Of a stretch of 43,609 nt of DNA, positions 35,113-42,558 are shown piece after piece (positions within the stretch are counted from its first letter, which is position 1; each line of letters begins with the position of its first letter). The notes under the pieces were generated by a model. That model saw nothing but the letters and a program-made list of their open reading frames with translations. It did no database searches and was not told where the DNA came from. The DNA comes from Lachnospiraceae bacterium (GTDB lineage Bacteria > Bacillota > Clostridia > Lachnospirales > Lachnospiraceae): positions 2,450 to 46,058 of the forward strand of contig VSNG01000022.1 in NCBI GenBank assembly GCA_009774175.1. Reading direction: 5' to 3'. Made by a program: the position numbers and the translations under genes.

Positions 35113-35175
35113 TACGTATTACAACGCAATATACTCGCTTTTTCTCCGTGCCCGTGCACTTTCCGCACTTCTTTG

Positions 35176-35219
35176 CAGTACGAATCCTCCGGCGGTGGAG
35201 CGCCGGAGGATTCGTACTG
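35176..35219. repeat. Perfect 19-bp inverted repeat
   Basis: Bases 35176-35194 are the exact reverse complement of 35201-35219, with a six-base loop (GTGGAG). It lies downstream of the amt stop and about 65 bases upstream of the AraC-gene promoter. Neither side has a T tract, so it is not a typical intrinsic terminator, although such a stem could still stall polymerase or protect the mRNA end. Confidence 0.85.
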
Positions 35220-35292
35220 ATACTATATACAAACTAAGGGATATAAGATATAGGCTTACACACATCGGTTCTGCAAATCCACGCTTTCGCGG

Positions 35293-37059
35293 TTACTCGA
35301 CATCCTGCAGAGCCGCAAAGTCCTCTTCACCCGTGCGGACTTTAATCACCTTATCCACATTGTAGACAAAAATCTTGCCGTCTCCGATATGGCCGGTATA
35401 GAGCGCTTTCTTGGCCGCTTCTACCACCGTGTCCACAGGAATCTTGCTGACCACCACTTCCACCTTTACCTTCGGCAGAAGGGTTGCATCCATCTCTACG
35501 CCGCGGTATTTTTCGCCGGCGCCCTTCTGGATGCCGCATCCCATAACCTGTGTCACCGTCATGCCGGTCACACCAAGATCGTTCATCGCCTTGCGCAGCT
35601 TGTCATATCTGGACAGCTTTGCAATAATGGCCACTTTATACATACCCGTAGCGGACGCCATGGGTACCTGCGCCACCTTCACCGCCGCATCCTTCTGTAC
35701 CTGCGAAGCCGCATCGTAATCTTCCACACCGAGGCTGGTATTCTCATTCACGTCCATAACCATAGCGCCCGATACATCCATAATACTGAATCCTGAATAA
35801 GCGGATGCCAGACCGTGCTCCGTCGCGTCCAGACCTACGATCTCTTCCTCCTGGGAAGCCCGCAGTCCGACTGTCGCCCTGATCACCAGAAATACAATCG
35901 TAATGGTTACAAGAGTCCATGCCGCCACAGACGCAAAACCAATCAGCTGCAAACCAAGCAGTTTAAGCCCGCCGCCGTAAAACAGCCCCGTCAGCTCTGT
36001 TCCCGCCGCGTCCGCAATGGCATACCCCGGCACGGTGTTTGTAGCAAAAAATCCGACGGAAATGGTGCCCCAGATACCGTTCATCATATGTACCGCCACA
36101 GCGCCCACCGGATCGTCAATCCGCAGCTTATAATCCAGCAGCCAGACGCCGAACACTACCAGCACGCCCGCCACAGCGCCGATCACAATCGCACCGAAGG
36201 CATCCGTCACATCGCAGGGCGCGGTAATCGCCACAAGTCCTGCAAGAGAAGCATTCAGACACATGGACACATCCGGCTTTCCATATTTAATCCAGGTAAA
36301 GATCATACATACCACGGTGGCCACCGCAGGCGCAATCGTGGTGGTTACGAAGATGGAGCCAAGCTGTTCCACACTGGTTGCCGCCGCGCCGTTAAATCCA
36401 TACCAGCCAAGCCAGAGAATAAACACTCCCAACGCGCCAAGCGGAATGCTGTGTCCCGGAAATGCATTGACCTTCGTTACCCTGCCATCCTTATCCGTAT
36501 TAAATTTACCGATCCGGGGTCCTAAAATCTTCGCGCCCACCAGAGCGGAAATGCCGCCCACCATATGAATCGCGCAGGAACCCGCAAAATCATGAAATCC
36601 AATCTGCGACAGCCAGCCGCCGCCCCAGATCCAGTGCGCCTCAATGGGATAAATCAATGCCGAAATCACACCGGAATAAATACAGTAGCTTAAAAACTTT
36701 GTCCGCTCCGCCATGGCGCCGGATACAATCGTCGCCGTTGTCGCGCAGAACACCAGGTTAAATACAAAATTGGACCAGTCAAAGCTTTCGTAAGCTGTGA
36801 AAATATCAAACCCGGGCTTACCGATCAGCCCCATGAGATCCTCTCCCAGCAGAAGACCAAATCCGATCAGGATAAACATCACCGTACCGATACAGAAATC
36901 CATCAGGTTCTTCATAATGATGTTTCCCGCATTTTTCGCTCTGGTGAAGCCCGTCTCCACCATCGCAAATCCCGCCTGCATCCAGAAAACCAATGCCGCG
37001 CCGATCAGAAACCAGACACCGAATATCTGACCGTTTACAACCTCCATTAATTCTTCCAT
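35293..37059 (-). CDS. amt: Ammonium transporter fused to a PII (GlnK-like) domain
   Basis: I use the ATG at 37059 (588 residues), since GGAGG lies nine bases upstream; an earlier in-frame ATG is unsupported. Residues about 1-400 are an Amt channel of about eleven membrane segments with the twin His (SCAIHMVGG, and GAVAVHMMNG) and the MVETGF and AHWIWGGGWL blocks. After a linker of about 80 residues comes a PII-type domain (YKVAIIAKLSRYDKLRKAMNDLGVTGMTVTQVMGCG, then KYRGVE, then LPKVKVEVVVS and GHIGDGKIFVYNV). Tyr51, the uridylylation site in enteric PII, is replaced (GVEMDA), so control is probably by ATP/ADP/2-oxoglutarate binding only. In most bacteria the two are separate genes that meet at the membrane; the fusion makes the gate permanent. 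Confidence 0.93.
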   Translation of the reverse strand: MEELMEVVNGQIFGVWFLIGAALVFWMQAGFAMVETGFTRAKNAGNIIMKNLMDFCIGTVMFILIGFGLLLGEDLMGLIGKPGFDIFTAYESFDWSNFVFNLVFCATTATIVSGAMAERTKFLSYCIYSGVISALIYPIEAHWIWGGGWLSQIGFHDFAGSCAIHMVGGISALVGAKILGPRIGKFNTDKDGRVTKVNAFPGHSIPLGALGVFILWLGWYGFNGAAATSVEQLGSIFVTTTIAPAVATVVCMIFTWIKYGKPDVSMCLNASLAGLVAITAPCDVTDAFGAIVIGAVAGVLVVFGVWLLDYKLRIDDPVGAVAVHMMNGIWGTISVGFFATNTVPGYAIADAAGTELTGLFYGGGLKLLGLQLIGFASVAAWTLVTITIVFLVIRATVGLRASQEEEIVGLDATEHGLASAYSGFSIMDVSGAMVMDVNENTSLGVEDYDAASQVQKDAAVKVAQVPMASATGMYKVAIIAKLSRYDKLRKAMNDLGVTGMTVTQVMGCGIQKGAGEKYRGVEMDATLLPKVKVEVVVSKIPVDTVVEAAKKALYTGHIGDGKIFVYNVDKVIKVRTGEEDFAALQDVE

Positions 37060-37085
37060 AACCTTTCCTCCTCTCGCATAAAAAG

Positions 37086-37115
37086 AAGGCGCCTTGAGTT
37101 TCCTCAAAGCGCCTT
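37086..37115 (-). terminator. Terminator hairpin within the predicted amt leader
   Basis: On the minus strand AAGGCGC-T-TTGAG, a four-base loop, and CTCAA-G-GCGCCTT make a stem of 12 pairs with one mismatch, followed by CTTTTT. It lies downstream of a consensus promoter (37132-37160) and 13 bases upstream of the amt ribosome site, so it is inside the amt message. It may also end read-through from the EamA gene. Confidence 0.75.
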
Positions 37116-37131
37116 TGCTTTTATGCTTTGC

Positions 37132-37160
37132 ATTGTAGCACCGTAATTATGCCTTGTCAA
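37132..37160 (-). promoter_or_regulatory. Promoter of the amt-PII gene
   Basis: On the minus strand TTGACA (37155-37160) is followed after exactly 17 bases by TACAAT (37132-37137). Transcription should start near 37125, giving a leader of about 65 bases. Confidence 0.85.
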
Positions 37161-37198
37161 GTGCTTTTTGCATTTTTGTATAAATGTATATTTGTATA

Positions 37199-38149
37199 CT
37201 ATTGTGCCTCCGTACTTACAGAATGCCGCTTTCCAAAATCCATCTGGGCAAAAATAACCGCCGCAAACACCAACACACAACCCACAGTTTCCCTGCCGCT
37301 TAAGCTTTCCTGCAAAAGCAGTATTCCCGCCAGCACGGAAAAAACCGACTCCAGGCTCATCAGCAGAGAAGCCACCGACGGATTGATCCCGTTTTGCCCC
37401 ACAATCTGCAAAGTATAGGCCACGCCGCAGGACATGATGCCCGCATACAAAATCGGAATCCACACGTCAACGCTCCCCAGCGACCGCAGCCACGCCGCCG
37501 CACCGAGCTGCCGCATCTCCACGCCAATCATCGGAAAAAGCCCGCACACGCCGCACACAAAAAACTGAATGCAGGCCATACGCACCCCGTCTACCAGCGG
37601 TGAAAAATGATCCACCACCATAATATGCACAGAAAAACATGCCGCGCACAAAAGAACAAGACCGTCGCTGAACTGTAACGAAAGGCTCTCTGTCAGGCAC
37701 AGAAAGTAAAGGCCCACTACAGCCGCCACAATACTGATCCAGACATTCCACCGGCACTTTCTTCCAAACAGTATACCCAGCACAGGCACCAGCAGAATAT
37801 AACATGCCGTCAGAAATCCCGCTTTCCCCGCCGTAGTTCCGTAATACATGCCCATCTGCTGAAACGTGCTGGCCACAAACAGCACCAGTCCGCAAAGAGC
37901 GCCGCCCTGCGCCAGTCTGCGTCTGTCCTGCACCGCCTCCTGCTTCTTCTTTCCTCTGACCTTATCCAGAAACGGAATCACGGGCAAAAGCACGATTCCG
38001 CCCAAAAAAGAACGGATACAGTTAAAGGTATATGGGCCGGCTTCCGCGCCGCCCTGCCTCTGGGCCACAAAAGCCACGCCCCAGATCAAGGCTGTGAGCA
38101 GAAGGAGCAGGGAATTTCTTACTTCCAGTTTTATCTTCGGTTTTTTCAT
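37199..38149 (-). CDS. EamA/DMT family membrane transporter
   Basis: The 316-residue protein has ten hydrophobic segments in two EamA repeats. The first repeat opens with LLLLTALIWGVAFVAQRQG, followed by NCIRSFLGG and FQQMGMYYGTTAGKAGFLTACYILLVPVLGILFGRK. The second contains ILYAGIMSCGVAYTLQIVGQ and ASLLMSLESVFSVLAGILLLQE. Such proteins export or import amino acids, nucleosides or other metabolites; the substrate is not predictable. GGGAGG is a few bases before the ATG. Confidence 0.93.
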   Translation of the reverse strand: MKKPKIKLEVRNSLLLLLTALIWGVAFVAQRQGGAEAGPYTFNCIRSFLGGIVLLPVIPFLDKVRGKKKQEAVQDRRRLAQGGALCGLVLFVASTFQQMGMYYGTTAGKAGFLTACYILLVPVLGILFGRKCRWNVWISIVAAVVGLYFLCLTESLSLQFSDGLVLLCAACFSVHIMVVDHFSPLVDGVRMACIQFFVCGVCGLFPMIGVEMRQLGAAAWLRSLGSVDVWIPILYAGIMSCGVAYTLQIVGQNGINPSVASLLMSLESVFSVLAGILLLQESLSGRETVGCVLVFAAVIFAQMDFGKRHSVSTEAQ

Positions 38150-38176
38150 AATATCCTCCCTTTACGCATCCAAAAC

Positions 38177-38206
38177 AGTTTACATCCACTTTGCCGTTTT
38201 CGTCAA
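38177..38206 (-). promoter_or_regulatory. Possible promoter of the EamA gene
   Basis: On the minus strand TTGACG (38201-38206) is followed after 18 bases by TAAACT (38177-38182), 28 bases before the ATG. Confidence 0.5.
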
Positions 38207-38248
38207 TGTGGAAATTAAAGCCACGCCGTAACTGCGCCATGCTCCCTC

Positions 38249-39097
38249 TTACAGTGTCTTTACAAAAACCAGATGCCTTATCCCGTCGACCTTTGTCTCC
38301 CCGCCTTTCGTAAATCCCAGCTTTTCACACAGCCTCACCGACCTCGCGTTTTCCGGCTGTACCAGCGCCTGTACCTGCGTCATTTCCAGTTCTTCTCCGG
38401 CATAATGTAAAATCGCGCTGCACACTTCAAAAGCATATCCCTGCCTCTGCCACGGCACCCCGATTACAAACCCAAGCTCCGGCAGCCGATACCCTTCCCG
38501 CCAGCTGATCCCGGCCCTGCCGATAACCTCCCGGCTGTCCTTTTTTATGACCGTCCACATCCCGTAGCCGTAAAAAGCATACACCGTGTCAATATAGCTT
38601 TCGGTATAGGCAATCTCCTCACCTCTGTCTTCAAAAAGAGCTTCCGTATAGTCTGTAACGGATGGCTGTGCATAAATCTGATAGAAGCAGTCCACATCCT
38701 GTACCGTGGTCTCCCGTACAAGGAGACGATCCGTCTCCAGAATTTCCCAGGGCAGCCCGGCCAGTCGCCTGTATGCCATGTCCAGAGACGCATAGTCCGT
38801 CTCCTCCAGCCTTTCCACCGCATAAGCCGCGCCCGAAAAGACTTCCCCGCGGTTTTTTTCATGCAGGCAGGGAAGCACATAACAGCCCCCGCTGCGCAGA
38901 CTGTCATAAACCTTCTCCTGATCCGTAAGATACATGATCTCTTCCTTTTTATTCTCATAAACCGTATGCTTTTCGGATTCCTCCAGGCCGCTCACCGTCA
39001 CGCCGTGAACGGCCAGATCCGCAAGCAGTAAATCCATTTTTTCCCGTAGCGCGTCAGCCGTATCGCTTTTTAACCGAAAATAAATCTCTTTCAACAT
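38249..39097 (-). CDS. Two-domain GNAT family acetyltransferase
   Basis: The protein has 282 residues from the ATG at 39097, where GGGAGA lies nine bases upstream; the frame is open further 5' but lacks support. The N-terminal 115 residues (LKSDTADALREKMDLLLADL, then YLTDQEKVYDSLRSGG, then YRRLAGLPWEIL) form a domain I do not recognise. From about residue 120 a GNAT fold follows: ETDRLLVRETTVQDVDCFYQI, then GYGMWTVIKKDSREVIGRAGIS, then LGFVIGVPWQRQGYAFEVCSAIL (the acetyl-CoA loop Q/R-x-x-G-x-A) and PENARSVRLCEKLGFTK. It resembles the ribosomal-protein acetyltransferase branch (RimJ-like). It is divergent from the cyclophilin gene. The substrate is unknown. Confidence 0.88.
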   Translation of the reverse strand: MLKEIYFRLKSDTADALREKMDLLLADLAVHGVTVSGLEESEKHTVYENKKEEIMYLTDQEKVYDSLRSGGCYVLPCLHEKNRGEVFSGAAYAVERLEETDYASLDMAYRRLAGLPWEILETDRLLVRETTVQDVDCFYQIYAQPSVTDYTEALFEDRGEEIAYTESYIDTVYAFYGYGMWTVIKKDSREVIGRAGISWREGYRLPELGFVIGVPWQRQGYAFEVCSAILHYAGEELEMTQVQALVQPENARSVRLCEKLGFTKGGETKVDGIRHLVFVKTL

Positions 39098-39141
39098 AAA
39101 CCCGACTCTCCCTTTTATGTCCCACAGCCCGTTCGGGAATT

Positions 39142-39170
39142 TTGACTTGTTCGAAATTCTGTGGTATTTT
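39142..39170 (+). promoter_or_regulatory. Promoter of the cyclophilin gene
   Basis: TTGACT (39142-39147) and TATTTT (39165-39170) are 17 bases apart, 53 bases before the ATG. Confidence 0.6.
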
Positions 39171-39223
39171 ATAGTAGAATTTAAGTTTACTATTAATCTC
39201 GTAATCAGGAAAGGAATTTTTAC

Positions 39224-39748
39224 ATGGCAGAACAAAATCCGATTGTAACTTTTACCATGGCAAACGGCGACGTAATGAAAGCGGAATTATATCCCGATGT
39301 GGCGCCCGTTTCCGTCAACAACTTTATCAGCCTTATCAATGCGAAATTTTATGACGGCCTGATCTTTCACCGGGTCATCAAAGGCTTTATGATTCAGGGC
39401 GGCGATCCTGAGGGTACCGGCATGGGCGGCCCGGGCTATTCAATCAGGGGTGAATTTCGCCAGAACGGCTTTGAAAACGACTTAAAGCACACCGCAGGCG
39501 TTCTCTCCATGGCAAGAAGCATGCATCCCGATTCCGCAGGCAGCCAGTTTTTCATTATGCACAAGACAAGCCCCCATTTGGACGGCGCTTATGCGGCGTT
39601 TGGGAAAGTAATTGAAGGACTTGAAAATGTAAATAAGATTGCCGAGACAGCGACAGATTTTGAAGACAGGCCGTTAGAAGATCAGGTGATGGCAAGCGTC
39701 ACCGTTGACACCTTCGGGGTGGAATACCCGGAGCCGGAGAAACTGTAA
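39224..39748 (+). CDS. ppiB: Cyclophilin-type peptidyl-prolyl cis-trans isomerase
   Basis: The 174-residue cytoplasmic protein catalyses proline isomerisation during folding. Family residues are visible: FHRVIKGFMIQGGDPEGTGMGGPGY (catalytic Arg about residue 47), SMARSMHPDSAGSQFFIM and LDGAYAAFGKVIEG. No signal peptide is present. AGGAAAGGA lies upstream of the ATG. It stands alone on the plus strand. The symbol follows the common name for the small cytoplasmic cyclophilin. Confidence 0.95.
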   Translation: MAEQNPIVTFTMANGDVMKAELYPDVAPVSVNNFISLINAKFYDGLIFHRVIKGFMIQGGDPEGTGMGGPGYSIRGEFRQNGFENDLKHTAGVLSMARSMHPDSAGSQFFIMHKTSPHLDGAYAAFGKVIEGLENVNKIAETATDFEDRPLEDQVMASVTVDTFGVEYPEPEKL

Positions 39749-39778
39749 GCGTCAGGCACGCCTTGAAGATATTAAAAA

Positions 39779-39806
39779 GCAGGAGGATCAGGAACGATTC
39801 TCCTGC
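39779..39806 (+). terminator. Hairpin after the cyclophilin gene
   Basis: GCAGGAG-G-ATC (39779-39789) pairs with GAT-T-CTCCTGC (39796-39806). The stem is good, but only a GC-rich sequence follows, not a T tract, so its action as a terminator is uncertain. The remaining bases to 40018 hold no gene I can support. Confidence 0.5.
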
Positions 39807-40018
39807 AGCGGCCTGTCATCAGATAAAGATTCTCTGTGATTTTACAGAACACACCAGCGCCCAACCGCTGCTGCTTGATCCGAAAAGCAGACAGAAAAAG
39901 TTCGACTTCATTGCCACAATGCTGATGCAGTCGCTTTCCCATCTGCACGGATATTTTGTATTAGACGTAACTTTACCAGAGACAGCTTTCAATGAATAGG
40001 GCTTATGGCCGCCTCCGT

Positions 40019-40225
40019 TTATTTTTCCACCGCCGGTTCCTCCTGTTCCGTTAGCTCGTTCGGAAGCGTCAGTGCAAACGGAATGCCGTTATGCGCTATA
40101 ATCTGCCTGTAATACATGTCTATTGCGACAGACCGGGGAATCCCCAGTCTGTCAAGAATACTCTCCGCCTGCTGCTTGATATCCAGCTTCATTCTGGAAT
40201 TTACATTTGCTGTTTTTGTGGCCAT
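40019..40225 (-). CDS. Orphan RelB/DinJ family antitoxin
   Basis: The 68-residue product has the family pattern: a short N-terminal strand (TANVNSRMKLDIKQQAE) of the ribbon-helix-helix type, then LGIPRSVAIDMYYRQIIAHNG, followed by IPFALTLPNE, the segment that normally wraps the toxin. A RelE/YafQ toxin gene would be expected directly downstream (below 40019), but none is found there. It may be a lone repressor or a remnant of a toxin-antitoxin pair. GAGAGG precedes the ATG. Confidence 0.85.
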   Translation of the reverse strand: MATKTANVNSRMKLDIKQQAESILDRLGIPRSVAIDMYYRQIIAHNGIPFALTLPNELTEQEEPAVEK

Positions 40226-40256
40226 GTTCTGAATCCTCTCCCTGTTTTTATAATGT

Positions 40257-41000
40257 TTATTTGCAATAATAGTTAAAATACCGTTCCCGCAATCCCTTGT
40301 AAGCGCCTCTCGGAATATAAATCTTTCTGCCGCCGCTGAGGTGAAGATCCCGCGAGTTCAGACTGTCGATATATTCCAGATTGACGATAAAAGCCGCCCC
40401 AATCCTCACAAATTCACGATAGGGGGACAGCAGCTCGTACAGCTCCGTCATGGTCATGCGCTGCAGGCATTCTCCGCCATCCGACAGATACAGTTTCTGT
40501 GTTTTTCCCTGTGCCTCGCAGTATACAATATCGTTTACCGAAATCTTTGCAATTCTTCCCTCCAGCTTAAGTAAAAGATATCTCCTGCGCTCTTCTTCTG
40601 CGTTTTCCAGAAATCTGTCCAGCACCCCAAACAGCCGCTCTTTTGTAACCGGCTTTAAAAGATACTGCGATGCCTCCACATCAAAGGCTTCCAGTGCAAA
40701 TTCTCTGGAGGTAGTAAGAAAAACCAGCTTGGCGCGGCTTCCCATATGACGCAGTTTTTTTGCCGCTGTAATTCCATGGGATACCTGCTCGCCCGTTTCC
40801 CCCGGCATAAAAATATCCATGAAGATCAAATCCGGCGCATAGTTTCCTTCTTCGATCCTGTAAAGCAGTTCATCCGCATTCTCAAAGCGTTCAATCACAA
40901 AATCCACTCCGCCATGCTTCTGTTCATAGGCACATAATATTTCTTCTGTTTTCTTAAGCTCCGCTGTCTCGTCGTCACAAAGCGCTGTCAGATACGTCAT
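40257..41000 (-). CDS. LytTR family response regulator (AgrA-like)
   Basis: The 247-residue regulator has a receiver domain (CDDETAE acidic pair at residues 8-11, phosphoacceptor Asp62 in FMDIFMPGETG, Lys in YLLKPVT near 118) and a C-terminal LytTR DNA-binding domain (ISVNDIVYCEAQGKTQKLYL, then FVRIGAAFIVNLEYIDSL). It overlaps the sensor kinase gene by ATGA (40997-41000), so the two are translated together. Such pairs control virulence factors, bacteriocins or surface properties in response to peptides, but no peptide gene is seen next to it. Confidence 0.93.
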   Translation of the reverse strand: MTYLTALCDDETAELKKTEEILCAYEQKHGGVDFVIERFENADELLYRIEEGNYAPDLIFMDIFMPGETGEQVSHGITAAKKLRHMGSRAKLVFLTTSREFALEAFDVEASQYLLKPVTKERLFGVLDRFLENAEEERRRYLLLKLEGRIAKISVNDIVYCEAQGKTQKLYLSDGGECLQRMTMTELYELLSPYREFVRIGAAFIVNLEYIDSLNSRDLHLSGGRKIYIPRGAYKGLRERYFNYYCK

Positions 41001-42334
41001 CTTTCCTCCGTCACAGAAAATTTTGGGGGTTCCGTATTCATGATCAGCCGAACCATAAACACCCCGTCGTCATTTTTAAAATCATATTCGCCGCCATATT
41101 TTTTCACTGTCCTGATAATACTGGACACACCGACGCCGCCCGTAAATTCGCTTCTTGGTTTTCCGTCCTTCAATACCGCCTCCTTTTTGCAGGTATTGTA
41201 ACAGGATATAACCAGCTTATTTTTTCTTTTTTTAAGCATGAGATCAATAAAGCACTCCTGCTCCTTCGCATATTTCCTGACTTCCATGCATGCGTAAATG
41301 GCGTTTTCGTATACGTTGGCAAGAATCGCCACCAGATCGATACTTGGTATCGCCAGATTTTTCCCAAGCTCCACATCCAGTACAACCCTGATCTCCTCTT
41401 TTCTTGCCTTTCTGCTATATGCGGACAAAATATTGTTGACTGCCGGATTTGCGCAGATCGTTTTCGGTATTCCCTGATCCGTCTCCCGATCATACTCCTG
41501 CAAGTACTGCAATAATTCTTCCGTTTCCCCTCTGCGCAGGTACTCCGCCATAACCGCGTTGTGATGTCTGATATCATGCCGAAGCCTTCTGCCCGAGTCA
41601 ACCGATTCCTGTAAAATCTCTATCTGCCGTTCCAAAAGCCGGTAGTTCATCTGTATCAGCTGGTTTTCCCTTTCATATTCCTTCTCTTTTCCGACGTGCA
41701 GATAAAATCGGAATACAAGCAGCTGCAACGTTCCCGTCAGAAAAAAATTCGTCAGAATCTGATAAAGTCTCTGCGGCGTTATTTCTCTGTTCATACTCGG
41801 ATTCAAAATATATCCTATGCCCAGAAGAATACAGATAATCATCGCCACAATACTGAATTTGTCCGCCTCGCTTTCCACATAGTCGCAAAAACTGTTCATG
41901 GATTTTCTGACATACTTTTCAAGCAGAAAGGCAATCAGTAAAATCAGGAAAATACGCGAAACAATATCCGCCCAGACATTACGGTTAAAGAAGAGAATGG
42001 AAATCTCCAGCCCGCCGACCAGAAATACCGACATCAGATAAAAAATCAGCGCCAGCTTATAAATAGCCAGATAAACCGAATCCCTTCCCATGAAAATGGC
42101 AAATATGGCAAAGCAGATATACATGGTAAAGGCCACCATCCGCGAGCAGCTTTCCCAATCCGTTACATACCAGACGCATGCCAGTAAAATCAACGCCACA
42201 GAAAAACAGCTATAGCAGACTATTGTCTTTTTTCTTTCGAACCTGGACTTTGCAAGCAGGGAAAACAATAAGATTGTCCCCATAAGACTGATGGTAAAAC
42301 GAATAAACGCAATATATACGGAACCGCCTAACAT
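40997..42334 (-). CDS. GHKL-domain sensor histidine kinase (AgrC-like)
   Basis: The 445-residue protein has six to seven membrane segments in residues 1-220, then a coiled linker and the dimerisation helix with RRLRHDIRHHNAVMAEYL; the first His of RHDIRHH is the likely phosphate acceptor. The C-terminal GHKL ATPase shows the N box (LVAILANVYENAIYACM) and a G box (GGVGVSSIIRTVKKYGGEYDF). This is the quorum-sensing type of kinase, whose membrane part senses a peptide. It passes phosphate to the LytTR regulator in the same operon. The GAGG ribosome site is very close to the ATG. Confidence 0.92.
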   Translation of the reverse strand: MLGGSVYIAFIRFTISLMGTILLFSLLAKSRFERKKTIVCYSCFSVALILLACVWYVTDWESCSRMVAFTMYICFAIFAIFMGRDSVYLAIYKLALIFYLMSVFLVGGLEISILFFNRNVWADIVSRIFLILLIAFLLEKYVRKSMNSFCDYVESEADKFSIVAMIICILLGIGYILNPSMNREITPQRLYQILTNFFLTGTLQLLVFRFYLHVGKEKEYERENQLIQMNYRLLERQIEILQESVDSGRRLRHDIRHHNAVMAEYLRRGETEELLQYLQEYDRETDQGIPKTICANPAVNNILSAYSRKARKEEIRVVLDVELGKNLAIPSIDLVAILANVYENAIYACMEVRKYAKEQECFIDLMLKKRKNKLVISCYNTCKKEAVLKDGKPRSEFTGGVGVSSIIRTVKKYGGEYDFKNDDGVFMVRLIMNTEPPKFSVTEER

Positions 42335-42418
42335 TTCATTTCCTCTTTTCCTGTCTGATCAGTCATAAGCAGATTTTTAGCTTTGACAGCATTATTCTAC
42401 AATATTTTTAAACACAAA

Positions 42419-42453
42419 AAAGCGTCAGAAGGCGATTGTTACCTGACGTTTAT
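42419..42453. terminator. Hairpin with T tract in the divergent region
   Basis: GCGTCAG and CTGACGT arms form a stem with a loop of about 14 bases. On the minus strand CTTTTTTG follows, a good intrinsic terminator tract; on the plus strand TTTATTTT follows. It lies about 85 bases upstream of the kinase ATG and no gene runs into it from either side, so it may be a leader element of the kinase operon. Confidence 0.6.
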
Positions 42454-42502
42454 TTTCACGCTTATTTTTGGAATGAAAAGGACTATCCGGGGAATATTTT
42501 TA

Positions 42503-42511
42503 TGCTATACT
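42503..42511 (+). promoter_or_regulatory. Extended -10 promoter of the OmpR-type regulator
   Basis: TGCTATACT is a TG-N-TATACT extended -10, about 48 bases before the ATG. No -35 is visible at the right distance. Confidence 0.55.
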
Positions 42512-42558
42512 GAATTAAAAATCAGAAATCTTTTTCAGTTGAAGCATGAGGGATTCCT

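Noticed and set aside
37060..37107. Earlier ATG at 37107 as start of the amt-PII gene
   Set aside because: The intervening codons are encoded by the terminator hairpin and the ribosome site itself, and GGAGG fits the ATG at 37059.
39763..39999. 78-codon frame on the plus strand after the cyclophilin gene
   Set aside because: It starts with TTG, has no ribosome site, has no recognisable domain and contains the hairpin that follows the cyclophilin gene; it is probably spurious.
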